A stretch of DNA of 64,000 bases from Flavobacterium panacagri (GCF_030378165.1 NZ_CP119766.1:2046001-2110000); one strand, 5' to 3'. Numbered from the stretch's first letter, positions 25,798 to 34,019 are shown. Notes: generated by a model not told the origin, from the letters alone. Numbers and translations: made by a program.

Positions 25798-26554
25798 AAC
25801 CATATCAGCTGCTTTTTTTCTGTTTTTTGTTCAAAGTAGTATTGGGCAGACAGAAATGAAGCCACTATATGGTAAAATAACTGCTCTTTCGGACGTCGTT
25901 GAAGGAGTGAATATTGTTAATAATGATACTCAGGCAACTGCTGTTTCAGATGCCGATGGTAATTTTTCGATACCTGTCAAAGAAGGGCAGATTTTGGTTT
26001 TTTCTTCTGTCAATTTACAAACCATTAAACGACGAATTAGTGCTGATGATTTGAAATCTTCAGAAAAATTTGTAGTAGGAATGATTCCAAAAGAAGTGGT
26101 ATTGAATGAGGTAATTGTGAATGAAAAGACTAATATCACCGCTGAAAATTTAGGAATTGTTCCGCATGGTCAAAAAAAGTTTACGCAGGCCGAAAGACAA
26201 TTGGCAACGGCAGGAGATTTTAAGCCAATTATGTTACTGGGGCTTTTAGGTGGTTCTATGCAACTTGATCCTTTGATAAATAAAATAAACGGCAGGACAA
26301 AACGGCTGAAAGCGAATGTTGAAATAGAAAAAAAAGAAAAGAATTTTGCGAAATTGAGTTATTTGTTTGATGAGGGTCATTTTATTCAAAAATTAAAAAT
26401 ACCAGAACAAAATATAAACGAATTTAAATTGTTTGCGGTGGAAGACGAGCGTTTTTGTGCTGTAATGAATTCTAAAAATAAAACATCCACTGAATTTCTT
26501 TTAGGAGAACTGGCTGTGAAGTATAAAGAAATAATTTCGAGTGAGAATAAGTAA
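25784..26554 (+). CDS. secreted carboxypeptidase-regulatory-like domain protein, paralog 2
   Basis: A 256-residue paralog of the preceding gene, with the same order: signal peptide (to about residue 22), beta-sandwich ('LYGKITALSDVVEGVNIVNN'), 'AENLGIVPHGQKKFTQAERQ', then 'DPLINKINGRTKRLKANVEI' and a charged C-terminus. The start is a GTG that lies inside the last codons of paralog 1 (14-base overlap), so translation is likely coupled. The final 28 residues equal those of paralog 1, while the rest is clearly divergent. The 87-base 3' end differs from paralog 1 at only six positions, all silent. No enzyme motif is present. Confidence 0.8.
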   Translation: MKTNKTISAAFFLFFVQSSIGQTEMKPLYGKITALSDVVEGVNIVNNDTQATAVSDADGNFSIPVKEGQILVFSSVNLQTIKRRISADDLKSSEKFVVGMIPKEVVLNEVIVNEKTNITAENLGIVPHGQKKFTQAERQLATAGDFKPIMLLGLLGGSMQLDPLINKINGRTKRLKANVEIEKKEKNFAKLSYLFDEGHFIQKLKIPEQNINEFKLFAVEDERFCAVMNSKNKTSTEFLLGELAVKYKEIISSENK

Positions 26555-27269
26555 AAATATATTAATTGTCCTGTTTGTCTTTTTTGTTCAGTTTGGTTTT
26601 GGGCAAAAAGGAAATTCGAAGGAGTTGCTTGGAAGAGTAATGGAACAATCCACTCCAGTTGAAGGGGTGAATATTATCAATAATACAACTCAAGTGGCGA
26701 CAGTTTCAGGTGCTGATGGAAATTTTTCAATTGCAGTGAGAGAAGGAGAAGTTTTGGTTTTTTCTGCGGTAAACTTAGAGCCACTTAAACGAAGAATTAC
26801 TGTAGAAGATTTAAGTTCTAGTTTGTTAGTTGTGAAAATGACGGCAAAAGAAGTTGAATTGAAAGAAGTAATTGTAAATGAAAATGCCAATATTACGGCA
26901 GAAAATCTTGGGATTATCCCATACGGACAAAAAAAATACACACCAGCAGAACGAAAGGTTTATACTGCAACTTCAACTTCAGTAGATAAGCTTTTGAATG
27001 CAATGTCTGGGAGAACGGCTATGTTGAAAAAAGAGGTTAAAGTAGAAGAAAAAGAAGCACTTTTTAGAAAACTAGAATACGTTTTTGATGAGAATTATTA
27101 TACAGATAGATTGAAAATACCTGTGGATTATATAAAAGGATTTCAATTATTTTGTATAGAAGATACTGAATTTGCTGTATCTTTGAATACTAAAAACAAA
27201 ACAATGAGTATGTTTTTAATCACAGATCTAGCAAGAAAATATCTAACAATTCTCGAAAATGAAAAATAA
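26541..27269 (+). CDS. secreted carboxypeptidase-regulatory-like domain protein, paralog 3
   Basis: A 242-residue paralog with a GTG start overlapping paralog 2 by 14 bases, exactly as paralog 2 overlaps paralog 1. Signal peptide 'ILIVLFVFFVQFGFGQ'. The beta-sandwich shows 'LLGRVMEQSTPVEGVNIINN' and 'VSGADGNFSIAVREGEVLVFSA', and is strongly similar to paralog 2. The tail has 'AENLGIIPYGQKKYTPAERK' and 'DKLLNAMSGRTAMLKKEV'. It lacks the Gly-rich insertion seen in paralogs 1 and 2 and its last 30 residues have diverged. Function unknown. Same operon as its neighbours by overlap. Confidence 0.8.
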   Translation: MRISKNILIVLFVFFVQFGFGQKGNSKELLGRVMEQSTPVEGVNIINNTTQVATVSGADGNFSIAVREGEVLVFSAVNLEPLKRRITVEDLSSSLLVVKMTAKEVELKEVIVNENANITAENLGIIPYGQKKYTPAERKVYTATSTSVDKLLNAMSGRTAMLKKEVKVEEKEALFRKLEYVFDENYYTDRLKIPVDYIKGFQLFCIEDTEFAVSLNTKNKTMSMFLITDLARKYLTILENEK

Positions 27270-28014
27270 ATTAGGAGTACTCGTTGTCTGCTTATTTTGT
27301 CAATTTGTATTAGGACAAAACGGTTTCAGGAAACCATTACACGGTCAGGTTGTCAATGATTTTTTAACCATAGAAAGTGGTTATGTAATGAATATTAATG
27401 CAAATGTTCGGACATTTATTGGTGCTGGCGGTTTGTTTGATATTATGGCGCAGCCAAAAGATACTTTGCTGTTCTCCGGTCTGACATTTCAATCGAAAAA
27501 AATCGTTTTAACGGAAAAAGACTGTGCGGAGATTCTTTTTAAAGCAAAATTGGATTTAGTCAACAATCAACTGAAAGAAGTTGTCGTTCATAAAGAATTA
27601 AAAGTAAAATCATTGCAGGGCGGTTCTCAAAAAATTGTAGATATGCAGTTTGAAGGGGATAATCTTTCTACGCCAGAAAATAAAGCAATGCTTTCAGATC
27701 AAACCATAAAATATGGAACTGATTTTGTTCGAATCTTTAAAGATGTCAAAAAACTTTTGAGCAAAAAAGATGAAGTTAAAGAAGAAGAAATTACAGATAT
27801 TGCTTTTGTGGAATATGCTAAAGATAATTTCACAAAAGACTTCTATAACAAAACACTCGGGCTTAAAGATGATGAAATTGAGTTGTTTTTAATGTATTGT
27901 TCAAATGACCCGCATTCAAGAGAATTTGTTAATCCAGACCAAAAATTTCAATTAATGGACTTTATGGTGAACAAGAATAAAGAGTTTAAGAAAGCTGTAG
28001 CTTCTAAAAAATGA
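27259..28014 (+). CDS. secreted carboxypeptidase-regulatory-like domain protein, divergent paralog 4
   Basis: A 251-residue exported protein with an ATG start overlapping paralog 3 by 11 bases. Signal peptide 'LGVLVVCLFCQFVLGQ'. The N-terminal sandwich is recognisable ('LHGQVVNDFLTIESGYVMNIN', 'IGAGGLFDIMAQPKDTLLFSGLTF', 'LKEVVV'). The tail differs: the LGIIP-GQKKYT motif is missing, replaced by 'GGSQKIVDMQFEGDN', and the C-terminus is rich in Asp/Lys. This looks like the oldest or most changed member. Same operon; partner of the DUF6702 gene with a 4-base overlap. Confidence 0.75.
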   Translation: MKNKLGVLVVCLFCQFVLGQNGFRKPLHGQVVNDFLTIESGYVMNINANVRTFIGAGGLFDIMAQPKDTLLFSGLTFQSKKIVLTEKDCAEILFKAKLDLVNNQLKEVVVHKELKVKSLQGGSQKIVDMQFEGDNLSTPENKAMLSDQTIKYGTDFVRIFKDVKKLLSKKDEVKEEEITDIAFVEYAKDNFTKDFYNKTLGLKDDEIELFLMYCSNDPHSREFVNPDQKFQLMDFMVNKNKEFKKAVASKK

Positions 28015-28517
28015 AAAATAAATTAGTTTACTGTTTTCTGGCAGTCTTATTTGTATTGTCTTCATCATTCGCATTTCATAAGTTTTATGTGGGTGTTTTT
28101 CAGGTAAATTATGCTGCTGAAAAAAAGATGTTGCAAATTACTTCCCGCATTTTTATTGATGATTTGAATAATGCAATGGAAAAGAAGTATCATAAAAAAA
28201 CTTTCGTTGGTACAAGTAAAGAAAGACCGGAAGATGTAGAATTATTAAAAAAATATCTATCAGAACATTTTTCTATCAAAGTGAACGGACAATCCAAAAC
28301 AATAGTTTTTTTGTCTAAAGAAGTGGAAGCAGATGATGTTTTGGTTTGTTATTCCAGAATTCAAAATGTAGATAAATTTAAAACACTGGAAATTGCAAAT
28401 ACTATTTTGGTAGATTGGAACTCAGAACAGCAAAACATTACACATATTACAGCATTTGACACGAAAAAGAGTATTCTCTTTACAGAATCTTCAAGGAAAG
28501 AAGTGTTAAAGTATTAA
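28011..28517 (+). CDS. DUF6702 family exported protein
   Basis: A 168-residue exported protein, start overlapping the previous stop by four bases (ATGA). Signal peptide 'LVYCFLAVLFVLSSSFA'. The pattern 'AFHKFYVGVFQVNYAAEKKMLQITSRIFIDDLNNAMEK' is the hallmark of the DUF6702 family, found in Bacteroidetes next to M1 peptidases. 'FSIKVNGQSKTIVFLSKEVEADDVLVCYSRI' and 'NTILVDWNSEQQNI' complete a beta-rich domain. No catalytic motif. It is placed between the tandem paralogs and the M1 peptidase, 65 bases before the latter. Function unknown. Confidence 0.82.
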   Translation: MKNKLVYCFLAVLFVLSSSFAFHKFYVGVFQVNYAAEKKMLQITSRIFIDDLNNAMEKKYHKKTFVGTSKERPEDVELLKKYLSEHFSIKVNGQSKTIVFLSKEVEADDVLVCYSRIQNVDKFKTLEIANTILVDWNSEQQNITHITAFDTKKSILFTESSRKEVLKY

Positions 28518-28582
28518 ATAGGGGGTTAAATTATGGTTTTAATTGCTATTTTCACACCCTGATAAATTACCATTCGATTTTT

Positions 28583-30826
28583 ATGAAAAAAATTTCATTA
28601 TTATTGCTTTTTCCAGCAATGTTGATTGCGCAGGAAAAAGCAACAACCACACCTACAAGACAGCAGGGTAAATACGATACAAATAAGTTCAGTCAAATGT
28701 ATGATTTGCTGGCGACTCCAAATATGTTTCGTACTGCTTCTGGAGCTCCAGGGCCAGCATATTATCAACAACAGGCAGATTATAAAATCGATGTTGAATT
28801 AGATGATAAAAATTCTAAATTAACAGGATCTGAAGTAATTACGTATTCTAATAATTCACCAGATAGTTTAGAATATCTTTGGATTCAGTTGGATCAAAAT
28901 CAAGCAAGGGCAAATGGACAAACTTCATTGGCTGAAGGCGAAAAAATCAATCAGGTTTTGCCACTTGAAGGTTTTTCTTCTAAATATTTGAAAAAAGATT
29001 TGGAGCGTGGTTTTAATATTGAGCAGGTAAAAGATGCTAAAGGAAATCCAATGTCTTATACAATCAACGAAACGATGATGCGTATCAACTTGGCTTCTCC
29101 ATTAAAACCTGGTGAAAAAATTTCTTTTTCTATAAAATGGTGGTACAATATCAATAATTACAGAAAAGAAGGCGGACGTTCTGGATATGAACTATTTGAA
29201 AAAGATGGCAACAAACTATATGTTATTGCTCAGTTTTATCCAAGAATGGCAGTTTATAATGATGTTGAAGGCTGGCAGAATATGCAGTTTTGGGGAAGTG
29301 GAGAGTTTGCTCTTCCTTTCGGAAACTTTGATGTAAATATTACCGTTCCTGCAGATCACGTAATTGATGCTACAGGAGAATTAGTGAATAGAAATGAAGT
29401 ATTCACTGCTGAGCAGGTTAAACGTTACGAGGAAGCTCAAAAATCATTTGATAAACCAGTGGTTATTGTAACTCAAGCTGAAGCAGAAGCGGCTGAAAAA
29501 GGTTTTTCTGAAAAGAAAAAAACTTGGAAATTCAGTGCTAAAAATGTTCGTGATTTCGGAATTGCTTCTTCAAGAAAATTCATTTACGATGCAATGGCAG
29601 TGAAAATTGGAAACAGAACTGTAATGGCAGAATCTGTTTATCCAAAAGAATCTAATCCACTTTGGGGAGAAACTTCAACAATGGTTGTAGCGCATACTTT
29701 AAAAAGCTATTCTTCTCATACGTTTGATTATCCTTATCCAAAAGCGGTTTCAGTTTCGGCTGAAGATCAAGGAATGGAATATCCAATGATTTGCTGGAAT
29801 TATGGTCGTCCAGACGAAAATGGCGTAACCAGCAGAGAAGTTAAAAACGGAATGATTGGAGTTATTATCCACGAAGTAGGACATACTTTCTTTCCAATGA
29901 TTGTAAACTCAGATGAGCGTCAATGGACTTGGATGGATGAAGGGTTAAATTCATTCTTGGAATATTTAGCGGAACAAGAATTAGATCCCAATTTCCCATC
30001 AAGAAGAGGGCCAGCAAAAAATATTGTTCCTTATATGAGCGGTGATCAAAAGTTCTTAGAGCCAATTATGTCTAATTCTGAAACAATTCACCAATTTGGA
30101 AATAACGCATACGGAAAACCAGCTACAGGTCTTAATATTTTGAGAGAAGTGGTTATGGGAAGAGAATTGTTTGATTATGCTTTTAAAACGTATGCAAACA
30201 GATGGAAATTCAAACATCCGACACCAGAAGATTTTTTTAGAACAATGGAAGATGCTTCTGCAGTAGACTTAGACTGGTTTTGGAGAGGATGGTTCTATTC
30301 AACTGATTTTGTAGATATCGGAATTAAAGATGTAAAACAATATTACGTTTCAGACACTCCAACAGCAGATCTTAAAGATGTAAAAGTGAGAAAAGGACGT
30401 TTTGGTTATGAAAAAGGGCCTTTTGTTTACTTAGTTGCAGGAGATAATGCAGAGGTAAATCAATCTAAGAAAAAAGCTTTAAAAATTGAAGATTTCAAAC
30501 CTTTAGCAGATTATGTAGATCAGACTTTTACAGCTGAAGAAAAAGCAAGCATCAAATCGCCTAAATATTTCTATGAGGTAGAATTTAATAAACCAGGCGG
30601 AATGATTATGCCAATTTTAGTTGAGATTACATACGAAGACGGTTCTAAAGATAATTACCAATATCCAGCACAAATTTGGAGAAAAAGTAATGAAACAGCT
30701 AAAAAAGTATACGCTACAACTAAAGCAATCAAGAGCATTCAAATCGATCCAAAATTGTTAACAGCAGATATCGATGTAACCAATAACTCTTGGCCAAAAG
30801 TAGAGACTAAGTCAAAATTTGATTAA
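28583..30826 (+). CDS. M1-family (gluzincin) metallopeptidase, exported
   Basis: A 747-residue exported peptidase. Signal peptide 'MKKISLLLLFPAMLIAQ'. An N-terminal beta-sandwich like that of M1 aminopeptidases ('YKIDVELDDKNSKLTGSEVI-YSNNSP') leads to the catalytic domain. The zinc motif is HEVGH at about residues 430-434, with the third ligand Glu in 'WTWMDEGLNSFLEYLAEQEL' 18 residues on. The substrate-anchoring GxMEN of classical M1 enzymes reads 'DQGMEYPMICW' here, so specificity may differ. A C-terminal beta-domain of about 150 residues follows. It probably trims peptides in the periplasm. Co-oriented with the preceding cluster and likely functionally linked. Confidence 0.92.
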   Translation: MKKISLLLLFPAMLIAQEKATTTPTRQQGKYDTNKFSQMYDLLATPNMFRTASGAPGPAYYQQQADYKIDVELDDKNSKLTGSEVITYSNNSPDSLEYLWIQLDQNQARANGQTSLAEGEKINQVLPLEGFSSKYLKKDLERGFNIEQVKDAKGNPMSYTINETMMRINLASPLKPGEKISFSIKWWYNINNYRKEGGRSGYELFEKDGNKLYVIAQFYPRMAVYNDVEGWQNMQFWGSGEFALPFGNFDVNITVPADHVIDATGELVNRNEVFTAEQVKRYEEAQKSFDKPVVIVTQAEAEAAEKGFSEKKKTWKFSAKNVRDFGIASSRKFIYDAMAVKIGNRTVMAESVYPKESNPLWGETSTMVVAHTLKSYSSHTFDYPYPKAVSVSAEDQGMEYPMICWNYGRPDENGVTSREVKNGMIGVIIHEVGHTFFPMIVNSDERQWTWMDEGLNSFLEYLAEQELDPNFPSRRGPAKNIVPYMSGDQKFLEPIMSNSETIHQFGNNAYGKPATGLNILREVVMGRELFDYAFKTYANRWKFKHPTPEDFFRTMEDASAVDLDWFWRGWFYSTDFVDIGIKDVKQYYVSDTPTADLKDVKVRKGRFGYEKGPFVYLVAGDNAEVNQSKKKALKIEDFKPLADYVDQTFTAEEKASIKSPKYFYEVEFNKPGGMIMPILVEITYEDGSKDNYQYPAQIWRKSNETAKKVYATTKAIKSIQIDPKLLTADIDVTNNSWPKVETKSKFD

Positions 30827-30951
30827 AAAGAAATAAAACAATATTAAAAAGTTCATTAGGCTGGAAAGCTTGATGAACTTTTTTCTTTTTAAGAAATGAA
30901 TTTTAAAGGACTTTTTAAGTTAATTTTAAAACTCTGAGCTGCAAAATTTAA

Positions 30952-30959
30952 TATCTTTG
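30952..30959 (+). promoter_or_regulatory. TAnnTTTG promoter box for tatA-PAP2
   Basis: TATCTTTG, 19 bases upstream of the tatA start codon. Confidence 0.55.
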
Positions 30960-30978
30960 CGAAACAAAAATAAAAGTT

Positions 30979-31326
30979 ATGTTTGGTATAGGAGGAGGAG
31001 AGTTAGTTTTTATACTGTTTATAGTACTAATGCTTTTTGGTTCAGATAAAGTGCCGGAAATCGCTCGTACAATGGGTAAAGCTATGGCTCAGTTAAAAAA
31101 TGCAACTAATGATATTAAAAGCGAAATTCAAAAAGGAGCCGAGGCTAACGGTCTTGATTCTAAATCTTTGAATGATATCACTGGAAATATCAATGCAGAA
31201 ATCAACAATGCAAAATCAAATCTTCTTGGAGATACAGGAAACTTGTTGGGAGATACAGCGACTGAAATTGACAAAGTAAAAGAAGATATTGATTCTCTTT
31301 CCGGACCTATTAAACGCCAACGATAA
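30979..31326 (+). CDS. tatA: twin-arginine translocase subunit TatA/TatE
   Basis: A 115-residue TatA family protein. The N-terminal membrane helix 'GGGELVFILFIVLMLFGSDKVPEI' is followed by the hinge 'LFG' and the amphipathic helix 'ARTMGKAMAQLKNATNDIKSEIQ', the standard TatA layout. The charged C-terminal tail carries two near-repeats, 'SNLLGDTG' and 'NLLGDTA'. It oligomerises to let folded proteins cross the inner membrane. tatC is not next to it. Its stop overlaps the PAP2 start by one base (TAATG), so the two are co-transcribed. Confidence 0.93.
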   Translation: MFGIGGGELVFILFIVLMLFGSDKVPEIARTMGKAMAQLKNATNDIKSEIQKGAEANGLDSKSLNDITGNINAEINNAKSNLLGDTGNLLGDTATEIDKVKEDIDSLSGPIKRQR

Positions 31327-31889
31327 TGCTTGAAAAAATACAGGAATTAGACAAAGATCTTTTAATATTTCTTAATGGATTAGGTTCTGAAACTTACGAT
31401 AAACTTTGGTTGATCATTACCAATCAGTTGTATTGGACGCCATTTTTCTTATTTCTATTCTATCTTATTTATAAAAAAATAGGAGGAAAACAAACCTTGT
31501 ATTTATTGCTTTTTATAGCTATTCTGATCTTATTTACAGATCAGACTTGTAATTTGTTTAAACATACTTTTAAGCGTTTGCGCCCATGTAATGAACCAGA
31601 TTTAGCTTCAGTTATTCGTATAGTACAAGTTAGAAAATCTTTTAGCTTTTTCTCTGGACACGCAGCTAATACGATGGCTGTTGCAACATTCTTATTTTTG
31701 GTTTTAAAACGTTACTTCAAATATTTAGGATTCTTGTTCTTATGGCCGTTAATTTTTGCTTACAGCCGTATTTATTTAGGATTGCATTATCCGGGTGATA
31801 TTCTAGCAGGATATTTCTTTGGAGCTGTTTTCGGTTTCTTAATCTATTTAGTTTACAAAAAGCTTAAACCACAATATTTTCCAGGATAG
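31326..31889 (+). CDS. PAP2-superfamily membrane phosphatase
   Basis: A 187-residue integral membrane phosphatase with about five or six membrane helices. The three PAP2 motifs are present: 'KHTFKRLRPC' (KxxxxxxRP-type), 'FSFFSGHAANT' (PSGH-like, catalytic His) and 'SRIYLGLHYPGDILAG' (SRxxxxxHxxxD). It could dephosphorylate undecaprenyl pyrophosphate, phosphatidylglycerol phosphate or lipid A; which one cannot be told. The active site faces the periplasm in this fold. It is translationally coupled to tatA. Confidence 0.9.
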   Translation: MLEKIQELDKDLLIFLNGLGSETYDKLWLIITNQLYWTPFFLFLFYLIYKKIGGKQTLYLLLFIAILILFTDQTCNLFKHTFKRLRPCNEPDLASVIRIVQVRKSFSFFSGHAANTMAVATFLFLVLKRYFKYLGFLFLWPLIFAYSRIYLGLHYPGDILAGYFFGAVFGFLIYLVYKKLKPQYFPG

Positions 31890-31975
31890 TTTTTTTTTAA
31901 GATGCTAAGGTTCTGAGTTGCTCAGATTCTAAGTTTTTTTAGAATGGTTTTCTGTAGAGACATTATAATAAATAG

Positions 31976-32004
31976 CCTCCAGTTTTGACTGGAGGTTTTT
32001 TTTA
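31976..32004. terminator. terminator after the PAP2 gene
   Basis: Perfect stem CCTCCAGT / ACTGGAGG with a TTTG loop, followed by TTTTTTTT on the plus strand. It is placed between convergent genes. Confidence 0.8.
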
Positions 32005-32009
32005 TGAGA

Positions 32010-32732
32010 TTAATTTTGAAAAATTGTTTTTTCGCTCCATTCTAATCCATCAGGAAGTTGTTGTTTGCTGAATTCAATATGAATAACTCTTCTGCGTTCA
32101 TTATTTGTAGTTTTGTTTGAAGCATGAAACAATAAGGGTTTCATGATCATAATGCCGCCTTTATCAACTTCACAGATGGTTTCTTTTTCATTTTCAAAAT
32201 CTAGATTCTCAATTCGAGTTATTCCTTTTGAATGTGAATTATTAATGACTTTCAGAGCGCCATTATCTTTTGTGGTTTTATCAATGTGAATTCTGATGGT
32301 AAAATTATTTTCTAAAATTTCTAATGGTGGCTGAACCGCAAATTGATTTTGTTTTAAAGTCCAATTTTCAAAATTCTTAACTTCAATTTTTTTGTCAACT
32401 GAAATAGTCAAATCTTGGTGATAAGCCACAAACCAGTTTGATTTTTCAGGTTTATCAAAATAAATTGATTTGGTTATGAAATATCCCTTTCCAAAATTTG
32501 ACTTGATAATTTCTTTTAAATTTTCATTAAAAATAAAATCTAAAGTCTCAGGAACTTCTTTATGAAATTGCCTGATAGCAAATAAATCTTGCGATTTTCT
32601 GAAAGTAGCATTTTCAGAATCGTTTTGGGTTGCTTTTTCAATTAACGAAATCAAATTTTCAATCTCATTTTCAGTAAAAACATTATTTATAATTGAAAAA
32701 CCTTCAGAGTTTATTTCGGTGCTGTAATTCAT
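32010..32732 (-). CDS. phytanoyl-CoA dioxygenase (PhyH)-like Fe(II)/2-oxoglutarate oxygenase
   Basis: A 240-residue non-heme iron oxygenase starting at ATG 32732 (MNYSTEINSEGFSIINNVF). The frame is open 49 codons further upstream, but that extension reads straight through a palindromic repeat (PPALAGG / LPPAKAGG), so it is not part of the protein. Iron ligands expected in this family are visible: 'FVAYHQDLTISV' (HxD) and the distal His in 'LLFHASNKTTNNERRRVIHIEF', where the Arg would bind 2-oxoglutarate. 'RIHIDKTTKDNGALKVINNSHSKG' is the usual PhyH core. Substrate unknown. The O-methyltransferase gene lies upstream on the same strand. Confidence 0.85.
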   Translation of the reverse strand: MNYSTEINSEGFSIINNVFTENEIENLISLIEKATQNDSENATFRKSQDLFAIRQFHKEVPETLDFIFNENLKEIIKSNFGKGYFITKSIYFDKPEKSNWFVAYHQDLTISVDKKIEVKNFENWTLKQNQFAVQPPLEILENNFTIRIHIDKTTKDNGALKVINNSHSKGITRIENLDFENEKETICEVDKGGIMIMKPLLFHASNKTTNNERRRVIHIEFSKQQLPDGLEWSEKTIFQN

Positions 32733-32751
32733 CTTTAAAAAAGTTTTTGAA

Positions 32752-32879
32752 TTGCCTCCAGCTTTAGCTGGGGGTAAAGTAATATTGAAAGGAAAAGGCT
32801 TTAGCCAAATTAGAAAGTATTTAATTTGGCTAAAGCCTTGGCATCTAAATTTTGTTCCTCCAGCTAAAGCTGGAGGCAA
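32752..32879. repeat. nested palindromic element (PPALAGG/PPAKAGG type)
   Basis: Outer arms TTGCCTCCAGCTTTAGCTGG and CCTCCAGCTAAAGCTGGAGG with flanking CAA are inverted copies. Inside them is a second inverted pair, GGCTTTAGCCAAATTAG and TTAATTTGGCTAAAGCC. The core CCAGCTTTAGCTGG is itself palindromic. The element fills the gap between the O-methyltransferase stop and the oxygenase start and opens false reading frames on both strands. Confidence 0.85.
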
Positions 32880-32894
32880 GTCATTTTTCTGTTT

Positions 32895-33536
32895 TTATAA
32901 AACCCTACTCACCGTCAACCCATCACGAATTGGCAATAAAACCGTCTCGACTCTAGGATCATCTTTCAAAAGCTGATTGTATTCCAAAAGTACTTTTGTA
33001 CTAACATCATTTGGATGAACTGGTTCTAGAATTTTGCCGCTCCATAAAACATTATCAGACAAAATAATACCGCCTTTATTCATTTTTGGAACAATCATTT
33101 CCCAGTAATTCAAGTAATTTTCTTTGTCAGCATCAATAAAAACCAAATCAAATTTTACATTCAAATCTGGAATAATATTTACCGCTTCGCCTAAATGCTG
33201 AAAAATTTGTTTTCCCCAAGGTGATGCGTCAAAATACTTTCTCTGAAAATCAACCAATTCTTCTTTAATATCAATAGTATGTAATTGTCCATTTTCCTGC
33301 ATTCCTTCGCATAAACACAACGCCGCATAACCCGTATAAGTCCCTATCTCCAAAATATTTACAGGGCGAATTAATTTTGATAACATACTTAGTACGCGTC
33401 CTTGGAAATGGCCACTCAACATTCTTGGTAAAAGTATTTTTTGGTATGTTTCTTTATTGAGTTTGGCTAACAATTCTGGTTCGTTTTCAGAATGCTGTTC
33501 GATGTAGTCTTCTAATTCTTGTGATATAAAATGCAT
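32895..33536 (-). CDS. SAM-dependent O-methyltransferase, COMT/YrrM type
   Basis: A 213-residue class I methyltransferase of the Methyltransf_3 family. 'PVNILEIGTYTGYAALCL' is motif I (residues about 58-75). 'QLHTIDIKEELVDFQRKYFDAS' is motif II, and 'FDLVFIDADKENYLNYWEMI' contains the metal-binding Asp (Mg2+-dependent catechol-type). 'GGIILSDNVLWSGKIL' with Asn follows. A TATTTTTG promoter box lies upstream. It probably methylates a catechol-like or hydroxyl group of a small molecule; the substrate is unknown. Confidence 0.9.
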   Translation of the reverse strand: MHFISQELEDYIEQHSENEPELLAKLNKETYQKILLPRMLSGHFQGRVLSMLSKLIRPVNILEIGTYTGYAALCLCEGMQENGQLHTIDIKEELVDFQRKYFDASPWGKQIFQHLGEAVNIIPDLNVKFDLVFIDADKENYLNYWEMIVPKMNKGGIILSDNVLWSGKILEPVHPNDVSTKVLLEYNQLLKDDPRVETVLLPIRDGLTVSRVL

Positions 33537-33562
33537 GTTGTAGTATCTTGTAATTTGAAAAG

Positions 33563-33570
33563 CAAAAATA
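33563..33570 (-). promoter_or_regulatory. TAnnTTTG promoter box for the O-methyltransferase gene
   Basis: TATTTTTG on the minus strand, 26 bases upstream of the start codon. Confidence 0.5.
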
Positions 33571-33597
33571 CAAAAAATAGTAACGAACTATTGTGCA

Positions 33598-33628
33598 TAA
33601 AAAAACCATCCGTTGTAGCGAATGGTTT
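33598..33628 (-). terminator. terminator of the repeat-rich lipoprotein gene
   Basis: Stem AAACCATTCG / CGGATGGTTT on the minus strand (one G-U pair), then TTTTTTT. It lies just past the stop at 33654. Confidence 0.75.
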
Positions 33629-33653
33629 CTGTTTATTAGCTTTTTTAATTTGG

Positions 33654-34019
33654 TTATTTTTTCAAAGCGTCGTTTACTTCTTTAGCTGTTTTTACAGTTC
33701 CGTCTTTGGCAGCTTTAGCAGCATTTTCTACTTTTTCAGCCCCTTTTTTAGTGGCGTCTTTTACATCTTCTGCAGCTTTTTTAGTTGCGTTTTTTACATC
33801 TTGAGCGGCAGTTTCTGTTGCGTCTTTGGCTTTAGTGGCTGCACTTTCGGCTTTGCTTACAGCGCTGTCTTTTACTTCTTTGATGTCTGTGGTTAGAGAA
33901 TCTACTTTGTTTCCAAGAGTTAATTCATCTTCGGCTGGTTTAGGTTCTTTTTTCTCGCATGATTGAACAGCAAACGCTAATAAAGCAACAACAGCTAAAC
34001 TTAAAATTTGTTTTTTCAT
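33654..34019 (-). CDS. small lipoprotein with LEA-like Ala/Lys repeats
   Basis: A 121-residue lipoprotein starting at ATG 34019 (MKKQILSLAVVALLAFAVQSC-EKKE, lipidated Cys near residue 20). The frame is open 43 codons upstream, but only this start exposes the signal peptide. Residues 45-115 are built of an approximately 11-residue amphipathic helical repeat rich in Ala, Lys and Asp ('AAQDVKNATKKAAEDVKDAT', 'KKGAEKVENAAKAAKDG'). This resembles LEA group 3 or apolipoprotein repeats. No catalytic motif. Likely a membrane-anchored helix with a stress or envelope role (inference). It has its own terminator. Confidence 0.8.
   Translation of the reverse strand: MKKQILSLAVVALLAFAVQSCEKKEPKPAEDELTLGNKVDSLTTDIKEVKDSAVSKAESAATKAKDATETAAQDVKNATKKAAEDVKDATKKGAEKVENAAKAAKDGTVKTAKEVNDALKK

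Noticed and set aside
32752..32976. Plus-strand frame beginning MPPALAGG
   Set aside because: It is created by the nested palindrome and continues into the antisense of the O-methyltransferase gene.
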